A stretch of DNA of 64,000 nt from Ascarosepion bandense (taxonomy: Eukaryota; Mollusca; Cephalopoda; Sepiida; Sepiidae): the NCBI GenBank assembly GCA_037127315.1, contig JBBBDQ010001293.1, positions 640,001 to 704,000 on the forward strand, in the 5' to 3' direction. Under the pieces are notes generated by a model, which ran no database searches, had not been told where the DNA came from, and saw only the letters and a program-made list of their open reading frames with translations. The first letter of the stretch is position 1; every line of letters begins with the position of its first letter. A program made the translations under genes and the position numbers. Below are positions 30,657-40,168 of the stretch, one piece after another.

Positions 30657-30995
30657 TACGAACCCTTCACTTGATGGAACAAGTAAACAACAAAGAGCAG
30701 AATCATGAATAACAGCCGAAATTCCTTTGACATATGGGGAGTATGACTAGGAAAACTTAACGCTCACGGGCATATTGAATGCAATGGAGATAGTGGATAG
30801 CAGCGAGTAACTTACTTGGCACGCTTTTGTCACCGGAGAGCGGAGTAGGAGCATTTTAAATGAGAAAACTACTGAGAGCCCCAAGAGAAAAGAAAGCCAA
30901 GAGAAAAGAAAGCCATTGTTATCAGAGTGGAACGCGGCACATATCTGCTATTAATAAGATTTCTCGAACAATCAGGCTGGCTGAAAAAAATAAAT
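30657..30995. other. no gene recognised
   Basis: Includes a short direct repeat GAGAAAAGAAAGCCA at 30886-30915. Nothing coding. Confidence 0.35.
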
Positions 30996-30997
30996 AC

Positions 30998-31490
30998 ACT
31001 GTTTAATAAACAAACGGAGCGTCTTCTCAAATATGGTTTCCATTAAAATAACGTTAAAAATGATTAAAATAACGATAAAAAATTATTAATATATACTGTT
31101 TAATAAATTAACAGAGCGTCTTCTCAAAAATGTGTTTCCATTAAAATAACGTTAAAAATGATTAAAATGATTAAAACAACGTTAAAAATGATTAAAATAT
31201 ACTGTTTAATATATAAACGGAACGTCTTCTCAAATATGGTTTCCATTAAAATAACGTTAAAAATGATTAAAACAACGTTAAAAATGATTAAAATATACTG
31301 TTTAATATATAAACGGAACGTCTTCTCAAATATGGTTTCCATTAAAATAACGTTAAAAATGATTAAAATGATTAAAATAACGTTAAAAATGATTAAAATA
31401 TAGTGTTTAATAAAAAAACGGAGCCTCTTCTCAAATATGGGTTTCTATTAAAATAACATTAAAAAATGATAAAAATGAAAATCCAAAAAG
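30998..31490 (+). repeat. tandem array, about five units of 96-106 bases
   Basis: Unit: ACTGTTTAATA, AACGGAGCGTCTTCTCAAA, TATGGTTTCCATTAAAATAA then AACGTTAAAAATGATTAAAA. Starts near 30998, 31095, 31201, 31297 and 31402. The two lengths come from an extra ATGATTAAA repeat in some units. The ORFs on both strands follow the array and are artefacts. Confidence 0.88.
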
Positions 31491-31517
31491 GAAATTTTCC
31501 TACAAGAGTTTTATAAA

Positions 31518-31880
31518 AAATACTTCCTCTTCTACGTGCCCTGTTTTTCAGTACGTTGACGATTATAGCTCTCCACTATTTCTTGTCCTTTCTAGCTTTC
31601 AATATAATTTGTCTTTTTGCTATTTCTTTTAAACGTTGTTCCGCTATCCATTTACTCAGACTCGCTTGACCGGTTATAGGCTCTTTTCCTCATTCACTCA
31701 CTCTTTGTGAGTATCAAATTTTCCATGCCCTCTTTCCTCATAATTGCCTCTTCTAAGTAAAAATATTCTTTCTTCTATATTCTCTAAAATTTCGTATTTG
31801 CTTACATGGTCGATCTATGTTATTTCCAGCATCCTTCTGTAGAACAACATTTCTCTCGCTTCAACTCTCTTCTTCATCGA
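31518..31880 (-). pseudogene. RTE LINE 3' fragment, old
   Basis: Begins on the minus strand near the CTTCATTC-equivalent of the SSKM region and ends CAGGGCACGTAGAAGAGGAAG, matching the RTE tail. GTTCTACAGAAGGATGCTGG and TCGACCATGTAAGCAAATAC are still recognisable. Many indels. Confidence 0.65.
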
Positions 31881-32104
31881 TGTAGATTCACAGATTTATA
31901 GGAGAAATGATATGACATAACAGTTCAGCAATATTTCCTTTGTTCTTAACGGCATTCTTTTGTTTCTTAATATTATTAATGTGTGTACAAAATATAAAAA
32001 AATCATAAAATTTCATAATTTTTTTTTTTATAGTGTCGTTTGCCCTGTACAAAGCACGGGAGTTACCCAAGGTAAATGGTGACAGAATAAGAGACACTGA
32101 TTGT
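31881..32104. other. no gene recognised
   Basis: AT-rich interval before a tandem array. Confidence 0.3.
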
Positions 32105-32745
32105 GCAGATAGTTAGGGAAGATAACCGTTCACCCTAGACTTTTGGGAGTCGGCTCCACAGAGCAGTGATTCGCGGGGCATTTAGCAATGGGAGAGATAA
32201 CGGTTAACCCTAGACTTGAACAGGTTATGATTGTAGTAATTGGGGAAAAATTCTCTTGGAAGTCGACTCTACAAAGCTGAGATTCGCGGGATATTTAGCA
32301 ATAAGAAAGATAACAGTTAAACCTAGAACTGAACAGGTTAAGGTTGTAGTAATTGGGGAAAAATTCTCTTGGAAGTCGACTCTACAAAGCTGAGATTCGC
32401 GGGATATTTAGCAATAAGAAAGATAACAGTTAAACCTAGAACTGAACAGGTTAAGGTTGTAGTAATTGGGGAAAAATTCTCTTGGAAATCGGCTCTACAA
32501 AGCAGAGATTCGCGGGATATTTAGCAATAAGAAAGATAACAGTTAAACCTAGAACTGAACAGGTTAAGGTTGTAGTAATTGGGGAAAAATTCTCTTGGAA
32601 GTCGGCTCTACAAAGCAGAGATTCGAGGGATATTTAGCAATAAGAAAGATAACAGTTAAACCTAGAACTGAACAGGTTAAGGTTGTAGTAATTGGGAAAG
32701 AATCCTCTTGAGAACCGCCTCCACAGAGCAGTGGTTCGCGGGAAG
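32105..32745 (+). repeat. 113-base tandem array, six units
   Basis: Unit: AGGTTAAGGTTGTAGTAATT, GGGGAAAAATTCTCTTGGAA, GTCGACTCTACAAAGC, GAGATTCGCGGGATATTTAG and GATAACAGTTAAACC. Units start near 32222, 32335, 32448, 32561 and 32674, exactly 113 bases apart; a more diverged first unit lies at 32109. The central units are almost identical, so expansion or homogenisation was recent. Confidence 0.92.
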
Positions 32746-33410
32746 AAAGTGCTCGAATAGAACTTACTCATCTATGGAATACGGAGGCAATAGGAATGGT
32801 AAAATGAAAGAATGTAGCCTTCATATTTTTAATATATGAATGTATATTAATGTATTTAATATACGAATGTATATTAATGTAGCCTTCATATTTTTAATAT
32901 ACGAACGCTTGCATCAGTCTAGTTTTCGAAAGAAACTGGTGGATATGAAAAATAGGATTGAATTATGAACGCTGATTTTCAAAGCAAACACAACAAAAAC
33001 TGCCATTCCCTTCATAGTATGTATTCAAGACTAGCAAAAGGCAAGCAAATATTTTCACAGACATGAATTTGAATCTTTGCATAAAATAGAAAACAGATAA
33101 TAAACAAACGAAAAATACGAGGACATTAGCAATTCTCATTGCTTCTAATTTAATTCAGTAATTGTATAAACTTAAATCGGTTTGTGTGTATTCGACAGGT
33201 AGATACAGAAACTTGGAAAGTTTTTCGTCGCTTTGCTTCTCAGAATAATTAAAGAAACAGAAAAAACATCTGAAGTGTTTACTAACAAAATAAACAAACT
33301 AACGAAATTGTAGCTATTACCAGCCGATGAATATAGACAGCCACATATAATTATCACTGCGAACAGTTTCTTCCTGTCATCAGGACGGCTGTTGCTAACC
33401 TCCAGGAATT
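32746..33410. other. no gene recognised
   Basis: AT-rich; a short duplicated TTAATATACGAATGTATATTAATG near 32830-32905. Nothing coding. Confidence 0.35.
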
Positions 33411-33414
33411 CCAC

Positions 33415-34282
33415 ACTGCATCTACAGACATGAGGTGGAGTGATTATACTGAATCGATTGATCTGTCTGCTGCGAGGGAAGTTGGTTTAATATGTTGTGC
33501 CAGAAAAGTTTTCTTGTCATAATCCATGCTGCATATGTAAAAATTTGTCATTCATCCTACTCCTATATCTGTTCTGGTGATCCTATATAGATCTCGAGAT
33601 TTTTGAAAAGATTCAAAGAAATATCTGCAATTTTATCGATTCTAACCTGGCATCTCTACTTCTGATTTTATACAAATATTTTCATGATAATTTCTCTGAT
33701 GGCCCTTTCTCCTTACTGCCTCGCTGTGAGCGTTCTAGTTGAATTCGGTGCATTCACTTTAGTGTAAAACATCTTGGTTAAGTTATGAATTCATCTCTTA
33801 TCTCTCCAGCTATAGGTTCAATAATAAGACAGATTAAGTTATATAACACTGGTTCGCAACCAGTCTACCACAGAAAGAAACGGCAAACTACTGCGGGGAA
33901 TATCTTATCTCATGGATCAAAAGAGACATGATCGCTCAAGCCTGTATCTCGTATGGCAATTAACTTACTAGTTTTGCATGTAGTTATAAACGTTTTACTG
34001 TTGAACCTAGCAAAAGGTAACAGGCTCTTCACTTCTAAGAGTTTCTTTTCTAGCACTTTTCGCCGATAGAAATCCATTCCAATTTATTAACTATCAACTA
34101 CCTATATTCTTCAATAGGGTAAATGCAATGCCAATCACTATCTTCTGTCTTCCGAAATCCTGTTGCTTAATTGACTTTTCTTCTCAATTCTCACTGAGGT
34201 TTTCTCAATTTCTTTTAATCTCTACAGCCTCTGCATTCTAATAGAATTGTCGCCTTTTTGGGGGTGAAATGATAAGAAAATA
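33415..34282 (+). mobile_element. LINE 3' end split by a SINE
   Basis: Bases 33425-33728 carry degraded MRWSDYTESI, GLICCARKVFLS and ILIYIYKYFHDNFSD-like LINE sequence. After the SINE at 33729-33972 the LINE resumes with TTTTACTGTTGAACCTAGCA, TTTCTTTTCTAGCACTTTTC and ends TTTTTGGGGGTGAAATGATA. The same order without the SINE is seen at 38455-38790. Confidence 0.7.
33729..33972 (+). mobile_element. tRNA-derived SINE inserted in a LINE
   Basis: 5' truncated inside the B box (GTTCTAGTTGAATTC), then TTCACTTTAGTGTAAAACAT, CGCAACCAGTCTACCACAG, ATGATCGCTCAAGCCTGTAT. It interrupts the LINE at 33415, so it is the younger of the two. Confidence 0.78.
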
Positions 34283-34786
34283 ATAAACGTGGTCATTCTG
34301 AAATGTTCGTGGCCAAACCAGGGAAATTACCATCCCAAAATCAAGCCAAACATCAGATTATTCTAAAATCTTTTTTCGATGGACTACGTTTCAGTAGCCT
34401 TCCTGAGATTTTGGGTATGCTACATAAGTTTGATATTTATCTTTAATTCTGAGCTGAGGTGATATGTACACTATTTACATTATTTGGACTATTGTCCTAA
34501 TATTTGTTGCCATTTGTACAAGGTTTTGGCCGTTGTACGCTCCAACCTTCTTCAATCTACAGCAGTAGTGAACAAGCAACTTAGAGCGTTAGAGTGAGAA
34601 AACTCATGACTACCAAAAGGTGCTTTACTCAAGGAATAAGAATGATTGTAATAAGAACTATTTGATTTTAAGTTATATTTTGATAAACTGTGTGATTTAA
34701 CAAATATCTTTTCTCTCCTGTGAGATTTTATCTTTTTCCATGAGAATAAAATAACTATTTACTATATATATATTTATATATATATA
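34283..34786. other. PLE terminal remnants, no gene
   Basis: 34380-34420 on the minus strand has CTCAGGAAGGCTACTGAAAC followed by GTAGTCC, a hammerhead-like motif with one core change (G5 to C). 34440-34560 on the minus strand resembles the PLE 3' region at 51130-51230 (ACAATAGTCCAAATAATGTA). These look like old PLE ends. No coding sequence. Confidence 0.45.
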
Positions 34787-35330
34787 TGTTGTTTAATTAC
34801 TTAGTTCTTGGTCATAATAAAATTAGATTGGTGCACATTTGTATTAAAAAGTGTTCAATACAATATTGTAGAACTTTTGAATATTTTTCATTTGTAAACG
34901 AGTTATTACGCGACCGACGTTTCTACCATGTAGTATCTTCAGGTGGTTTGCAACAACTGATATAACCGTTTTTTTTTTTAAAGAACGCTCACATAACGGT
35001 GATTTTTGGAGCGCTCACGTGATGGGGAATTTTTGAACGCGCTATTTTTAAAATTACAAGAAATTATAAGGTTTTCATCCATGGTTGTATGAATCTAATA
35101 GGTATTTTTAGTATGCTTAAACTCAGTGATAATTTCTGTTCTTTCTTTCAATAGTTTATTTATGTTTGGGAATAGCATAATCGCTAATTAATTAGCGTTA
35201 AATAAATCGCCGTTACGTGAGCGTTTACAAAAAAGGTAAATGGTAAAATCAGTTATCGCAAATCGTCTGAAACTTAGAATCAGTAGAAACCTAGGTTGCA
35301 TAATAACCCGTTTACAAATAAAGTATATAT
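34787..35330. mobile_element. foldback element with intact small hammerhead motif
   Basis: The left leader is shared with 29803 (ATTACTTAGTTCTTGGTC, GTGCACATTTGTATTAAAAA). The outer arms run from GTAAACGAGTTATTA at 34894 to TAATAACCCGTTTAC ending 35315. Inner parts also pair (AACGCTCAC at about 34983 with GTGAGCGTT at about 35218). Both arms hold hammerhead-like motifs pointing outward. It lies between (TA)n tracts and directly abuts the PLE at 35340. Confidence 0.65.
34916..34942 (-). ncRNA. small hammerhead motif, core intact
   Basis: Minus strand: CTGAAGA (34942-34936), a 12-base stem-loop TACTACATGGTA as stem II, then GAAACGTC. All core residues of the hammerhead consensus (CUGANGA...GAAA) are present and C follows the GU. 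Stem III would be AC/GU with no loop, the reduced form reported for PLE-associated hammerhead variants that cleave as dimers (Luense, Weinberg and Breaker). A clear stem I is not visible by eye. Confidence 0.6.
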
Positions 35331-35339
35331 ATATATAAC

Positions 35340-36242
35340 TCAGTTTTAAAATTTACTTATGAACTTAGCAAAGATAACAAAATTCCTTTTCTTGATATAT
35401 TAATTAACACTGACAACAATAAACTTACTATCTCACCGTATCAAAAACCCACTAATAAAAATCCCTCCACACTCAATTATATTAGTAAATGCCCCCACTA
35501 TTACAAAATAGCCATTATAAAAAATCTATTATACCGTGCAAAAGTCAATTCATCTACAAATCAGATCTTCTACAGTGAACTAAAAAACATAAAACAGACA
35601 CTCATCAATAATAATTTTCCCAACTACATAATTGATGAACAAATACATTACTTTCTTAAAAAGCTTAACATGGAAAAAACAACACATGATACTAACCCAA
35701 CCAATCCTAAACATATCACTCTCTTATACCGTAGCCAGATGCACTCCAACTACCAACTAGATGAAAACATCCTAAAAAAACTCATAAATACTAATATTTC
35801 TCCGACAGACTCTAACAAAAGAATTAAGTTCATTATATATTACACTAAATCCACTACATCTAATTCATTTGTCCGCAACGACTCTTCCCCCACCGTTAGT
35901 GATTTGCAAAAAACCAATGTAGTATATAAATTCATATGTCCATTTAGAGAATGTATCTCTAACAACCTCAATAATATCTACATCGGCCACACCACAAATT
36001 CGCTCTCACGGCGTCTGACGTTGCACTTAAATAAAAATTCAAATATATTCCGTCATTTAGAACAACACGGTTATCAACACACACTTCTGAGAAAAACGCT
36101 TGTTGATAACACGTACATACTCAAACAAGAAAATAATAAGCAGAAACTAAAAATCCTCGAAGCACTCTACATTAAACAATTTAAACCTGGTTTGAATACA
36201 ATCAATTTCGATATTTCCAACAACGTACTCAAATGTCTGTAA
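35340..36242 (+). CDS. PLE protein C-terminus: RT end plus GIY-YIG nuclease
   Basis: One uninterrupted frame of about 300 codons starts without a methionine at the 5' truncation. KDNKIPFLDI, KCPHYYKIAIIKNLL and YIIDEQIHYFLKK are the RT thumb and linker of Penelope-like elements. After the internal methionine at 35670 come KTNVVYKFICPFREC (cysteine pair), NIYIGHTTNSLSRRL (GIY-YIG core with the catalytic arginine) and KILEALYIKQFKPGLN. PLE proteins normally span about 700-900 residues, so the N-terminus and RT catalytic core are missing. The intact frame implies a young insertion. Confidence 0.82.
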   Translation, partial: SVLKFTYELSKDNKIPFLDILINTDNNKLTISPYQKPTNKNPSTLNYISKCPHYYKIAIIKNLLYRAKVNSSTNQIFYSELKNIKQTLINNNFPNYIIDEQIHYFLKKLNMEKTTHDTNPTNPKHITLLYRSQMHSNYQLDENILKKLINTNISPTDSNKRIKFIIYYTKSTTSNSFVRNDSSPTVSDLQKTNVVYKFICPFRECISNNLNNIYIGHTTNSLSRRLTLHLNKNSNIFRHLEQHGYQHTLLRKTLVDNTYILKQENNKQKLKILEALYIKQFKPGLNTINFDISNNVLKCL

Positions 36243-36557
36243 TCAGACCAGGGACCACAACACCACTATTTTGTCACTGTCTTCGGCCATCCGCCACGGT
36301 AGGGATGGACTTATATTTTCAATTCAATAATCTTTATTGTTAATAGCTTAAATGTTCTATGTTTACTGTGTGTTAATATTTACTCTTTGATAATGGCTTA
36401 TGTGAGCCGAAAGCTTAGACCCGATAAAAAATTCAACAAATACTGTGATTTTTTGTTGTCTTTTAACGACATCACCATCAAGTATATCAGACGGTATGAA
36501 CGGATCCTACACAAAATTAATAGACAAAACTTGTCTATATTATTCAATGAAACCTGC

Positions 36558-36560
<3 letters not shown>
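36243..36560 (+). mobile_element. PLE 3' UTR with hammerhead-like relic
   Basis: This untranslated part is almost identical to 54712-55028. At 36385-36420 it has TTGATAATGGCTTATGTG, then AGCCGAAAGCTTAG: a GGCT...AGCC stem II followed by GAAA and AGCTT, which fits a no-loop stem III. The CTGANGA core is changed to TTGATAA. It ends in (TA)n at 36561. Confidence 0.6.

Positions 36561-36611
<51 letters not shown>
36561..36611. repeat. (TA)n microsatellite
   Basis: TA run at the 3' end of the PLE; a (TA)n also borders its 5' end near 35323-35337. Confidence 0.95.
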
Positions 36612-36613
<2 letters not shown>

Positions 36614-36700
36614 CTCGAGAATTTGTCCACCTTGTCATATTCACGATGTTTCAGCCGTTGGGAGGTCCGGCCTTCGTCAGAGGATTTTGGAATTTTGAAC
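36612..36700 (-). ncRNA. hammerhead-like motif (36643-36680)
   Basis: Minus strand CTGACGA, GGCC...GGCT as stem II with loop of about 12, then GAAACATC. Core CTGANGA and GAAA are intact; stem III would be the reduced AC/AT form, so one pair is lost. Probably the end of a different PLE family. Confidence 0.45.
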
Positions 36701-37378
36701 TGACCCGTTATTTATTACACTGAAGTAGACTGGTGTACTTTTACGTGCTGTGTTCTTTCTGAATATCTGCATTTCAGCTGCTACAAAGAACACATGGCAC
36801 AGAGAGTAAAAGTGTTGGTTGAAGTAATTCAGTCACCTGAACCAAAGATTGTGAGTTCAATACCTGGACACAGCATATGTGAACAAAAATTGAACAGTTG
36901 CGTTACTATGCGTCTAGGTATATAAGAATGCTCTATTTTCCAAAAATGGCCAGTACATTGTGGTCGTGATCACAGCCGATTCTATTCAGTGTTGCCCTTT
37001 TTTAATTTTTATCGTTAAAGTTTCCATTAATTTCATTCAAACCCACAGAGCAAAGGAAACTTCATCTGCAACATTCTTGTAGAAAATACAAACATAATAG
37101 ATTCAAACCCAAGTAGATTAGTCTCCTGTACCGGTCTCTAAGGTAAAAAAGAAAGGAAATCAGTCGCGTGGTTTGCGCTGTCGCTGTCGCTTTACTTTAC
37201 GCTCTGGGGTTGCAGACTCTCCTTTATCCGCTAAATCACAGGGCGTGCAGTCTGACGCTAAGTAGAATCACTCTCACTGGTAGCGGTAGAGGCAGGTTTT
37301 CCACGTAAGCCAACGATGTATCAATTCCGAGTCTTTCATTATATATATATATAGTGTATCGAGGCAGCAGATAATTTT
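36701..37378. other. no gene; possible worn SINE head
   Basis: 36840-36890 has AAAGATTGTGAGTTCAATAC, B-box-like. 37140-37320 is more G+C-rich without a recognisable motif. No ORF of note. Confidence 0.3.
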
Positions 37379-37740
37379 CTAAACATATTTTTAAATATAA
37401 CAGAGCATGAATTATGCTTAATCATGAGCTGTTCCAAACATGGCATTGTGGCTTTAATTTCAGTTGAAAATAAAGACAAAAATTGTCCAACATTTAGATA
37501 TTATTTTTATTATGCTAGTTTTAAGCTTTCGGCTCACATGAGCCAATTTCAGAGAGGTTACAGGGACGTTAACATAACGACATCTACCATCAAAGATGAT
37601 TTTATCTTGTGCTGACATAAAACATTACAATTTTTGTCTTTATTTTCACCTAAAACTAGAGCCAAATTACTATGTTTAGAACGGCTCATGATTAAACATA
37701 ATAGACATTCATTGTCTGTTATGTTTAACAATATGTTTAG
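37379..37740. mobile_element. foldback unit with hammerhead-like motif
   Basis: Arms of about 110 bases: CTAAACATATTTTTAAATAT at 37379 against the complement ending AACAATATGTTTAG at 37740; GTCTTTATTTTC and its complement mark the inner ends. On the minus strand, 37548-37511 reads CTCTGAAATTGGCTCATG, then TGAGCCGAAAGCTT, homologous to the 3' UTR of the PLE at 36385. Short (TA)n tracts lie on both sides. Confidence 0.65.
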
Positions 37741-37767
37741 AAAAAAATATATAATTATATATGCATA

Positions 37768-38022
37768 CAGTCAGTCAGTAAATTGTCGTACGTGATACAC
37801 GTTGGGCGATAATATCACTTTCGAAACGTAATGCAGAAGATTTTCCCGCAGTAGGTTTCCATTACTTTTTGCTGCAGGCTGTCCTGCTATTCAACCTATA
37901 GCTGGAGGGAGAAGAGATGAGTTCATGCCTTTCTCAGGGCTATTTTTGCGGAAGTGAATTAAAGGAATTCGAATGGATTTCGTACTCGGCTCTCCAATTT
38001 CTCATTACACCAGAACGCACAT
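37768..38022 (-). mobile_element. tRNA-derived SINE, diverged
   Basis: Minus strand: TATGTGCGTTCTGGTGTAAT, GAGCCGAGTACGAAATCC (B box), body, CCTACTGCGGGAAAATCTTC and the GACTGACTG end. Followed by (TA)n at 38062-38122. The Tyr-Ile ORFs over that tract are microsatellite artefacts. Confidence 0.75.
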
Positions 38023-38061
38023 ATATCCATGTATATATATTCTTGTATGCGTCTATATGCA

Positions 38062-38074
38062 GATATATATATAT

Positions 38075-38122
<48 letters not shown>
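38062..38122. repeat. (TA)n microsatellite
   Basis: TA run producing false poly(Tyr-Ile) frames on both strands. Confidence 0.95.
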
Positions 38123-38125
<3 letters not shown>

Positions 38126-38454
38126 CATTTGTGCGAGAGAGGGATAGATAAAGAATATATTGCAATAAGTAAACTGCGGTATAAAAATCGGAGTTGGGTG
38201 ATCAATCATAGAAAATGTCTTTTCGTTTGTTTTTTCAAGATTCTTCCCAAGTTTGAGAGACAGTCAAATGTCCAAAACAGAATTTTCGCAAAATATAAAA
38301 AATATATAAAATGTCAATAGTCTTTGAAATACTGATATCGTGATTTCGCCGAAGTATTTCTTAACATAGTTTTAAATAATTATTTATGTAAACAAAGATT
38401 TATACAAGTGCTTACTTAAAGGACAAGGAAATCAGAAATATTACAGATATATTT
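38123..38454. other. no gene recognised
   Basis: AT-rich sequence; nothing recognised. Confidence 0.3.
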
Positions 38455-38790
38455 TCGTAGATAAACGTGTTACTAGACTGGCAACTAGGTCTCACTGTTT
38501 TATTGTTAAACTAGCGAAATGCCTCTATCGCACTTGTTATAATATCTTTTTGTGAATATCTCGCTACTGGATGTCCCTTTCTATTTATTGTTCCCATGGC
38601 GCATACAATCTTAAAAAAAAGTAAATGCAATGTCAGTTGCAATCTTCTGTCTTTCTGCATTCTGTTCCTTTATCTTCCTCACTTGTTGTCACTAAAGTTT
38701 TCTCTTTCTTTCTCACTCCAAGTAACCCCACCTACGTCCTAGTGGTATTATTACCTTGCATGGGGTGAAATGATTAAATACATACATAAA
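38455..38790 (+). mobile_element. LINE 3' UTR fragment
   Basis: Contains ACTAGGTCTCACTGTTTTAT, a C/T-rich stretch and the tail CCTACGTCCTAGTGGTATTA, CTTGCATGGGGTGAAATGAT, matching other jockey/CR1-type LINE ends here. It lies just upstream of a second copy. Confidence 0.7.
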
Positions 38791-38849
38791 TACGAGTGTA
38801 ATATATTCACTTAAGTCATAAGTATTTTTATTTGTTTTATATATACAAA

Positions 38850-39533
38850 TCAAACAGCCGACCGTGCATAGAATACTGTTTTCATATCTGGTCAGGCGCC
38901 ACTGCTGTTCATCTCAGAGTTCTAGTTAGGCTCCATAGAAAAATCTATCATGTGATCGGTCCAAAACTAGCAGCTCGACTCCAGCCACTTTCTCACCGGC
39001 GTAATGTTGCTCACCTCTGTCTCTTCCACAAATATTTTCATGGCTTCTTCTCCGAATAACTTAGGTCACTTGTACCCCCGCCACAAGAATTTACTTGAGT
39101 AACCAAATGAGCAACAGGGTCTCACTCCTTTTACAGTTAAACCTACCATATGCAGTCGACAACTTCACTCCAGCAGCTTTTTTACTCGCACTTCCCGTTT
39201 GTGGAATTCCCTTCCATATAATTGCTTCCATTAGGGCTACAAGCTCCAAGAATTTAAACGCAATGACAATTCCCATCTCTTATCCACTTGATTTCAAACC
39301 CTTCCTCGTCTTTTTCCCCATCACTCCTTTTATCTTGTTCTTTTCCGTTCTCACTCTACCTTCACAACTGCCACCACATCTTCCCATTCTTCTCTTGGTC
39401 TTTTTCTGACACCCCCTGTAAGTGGTTCGTCTTTCTCTTCGCTCTCCTCCTGCTTAAACTTTTACTCTTTTATGTAACCCCCTCCGCATCAGTGGCCGTA
39501 CCGCATTACTTGGAGTGAAACGATTAAAAAAAA
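38850..39533 (+). mobile_element. LINE 3' end (jockey/CR1-type)
   Basis: The plus frame reads SRPCIEYCFHIWSGATAVHL, LAARLQPLSHRRNVAHLCLF and HKYFHGFFSE, then breaks. The UTR has GACACCCCCTGTAAG and the tail CCCCCTCCGCATCAGTGGCC, then GGAGTGAAACGATTAAAA. That tail is the link to the LINE-tail tandem elements. Confidence 0.78.
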
Positions 39534-39705
39534 ATTAAAGGAATACTGTATCATTATTAACCGTCCCTTAAATATTTCATAAAAGGTGATGAAAAATTAT
39601 TTGCATACAATAATTTTTAACCCAAAATAGTTTGGATTGAAGGGGATAACATTCCAGAACCGTCCTCAAATTTTGTTCTCCCTGCAATAAAAATAACCTT
39701 GTGCC

Positions 39706-39850
39706 TGACTTGGGATCGTCTTGGTATTGTGCATTTAGATTTCTTAAAACGAATTTGAACAAAGATATTTATAGGGTGTTATTATCTATCTATAATCGAA
39801 GTAGGGAGTTCATTTTGTGATCAAAAACACATTTGTAATTCAAAGCTTTA
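39706..39850. repeat. direct repeat, left copy
   Basis: GGGATCGTCTTGGTATTGTG, CATTTAGATTTCTTAAAACG and ATTCAAAGCTTTAG recur in the same order at 40248-40400. The pair brackets the ribozyme hairpin and the ribozyme-bearing SINE. Confidence 0.8.
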
Positions 39851-39865
39851 GATAGACAGATAAGT

Positions 39866-39950
39866 GTGAGTTTGTGACGATCGCAAAAGCGTGAAACCCA
39901 GGGTTTGTCTGACGACAGCAAAAGCGTGAAACCCAGGGTCACAAACTCAC
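39866..39950. repeat. hairpin enclosing two hammerhead-like half-units
   Basis: GTGAGTTTGTGAC (39866-39878) is matched exactly by its reverse complement at 39938-39950. Inside, a unit GACGA...CAAAAGCGTGAAACCCAGG is present twice in tandem, about 34 bases apart. Confidence 0.88.
39901..39948 (+). ncRNA. hammerhead-ribozyme-like fold, core intact
   Basis: Stem I GGGTTTGT (39901-39908) pairs with ACAAACTC (39941-39948) over eight positions including one G-T. The core reads CTGACGA, followed by 12 bases, then GAAA. Stem III is ACC/GGT with loop CAG, and C is at the cleavage position (39940). Stem II is weak here: only GC/GC around AAAA. The neighbouring unit has a better stem II (CGC/GCG) but lacks the C of the core. 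Confidence 0.6.
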
Positions 39951-40053
39951 ATCTACCTAACTGAATATGCTAACTCAATCACTGATATTGAGTACATTCA
40001 AATAAGTACCGCACATATATAATATATAAATAAAATAATATATATAACAAATT

Positions 40054-40054
<1 letters not shown>

Positions 40055-40134
<80 letters not shown>
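40055..40134. repeat. (CA)n then (TA)n microsatellite
   Basis: Compound tract at the 3' end of the SINE on the minus strand. It generates spurious frames. Confidence 0.95.
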
Positions 40135-40138
<4 letters not shown>

Positions 40139-40168
40139 GATCTGTTTCGCTGTATCAAAGCTCATCAG
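40135..40168 (-). ncRNA. hammerhead ribozyme motif, core intact
   Basis: Minus strand: CTGATGA, stem-loop GCTTTGATACAGC (GCT/AGC, stem II), GAAA, then stem III ACA/TGT with loop GATC and C at the cleavage position. Every core base of the consensus is present. Stem I is only about three pairs (GTA with TAT) because the 3' flank is now a (TA)n tract. The relative at 11653 has the same stem sizes and loop lengths. Confidence 0.72.

Noticed and set aside
32105..32745. CRISPR-like array because of regular spacing
   Set aside because: The 113-base units are wholly repeated with no unique spacers, and the context is a eukaryotic genome.
37917..38320. ORFs with long Tyr-Ile repeats (also at 36387, 47438, 54856)
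   Set aside because: Translations of (TA)n microsatellites on both strands, not proteins.
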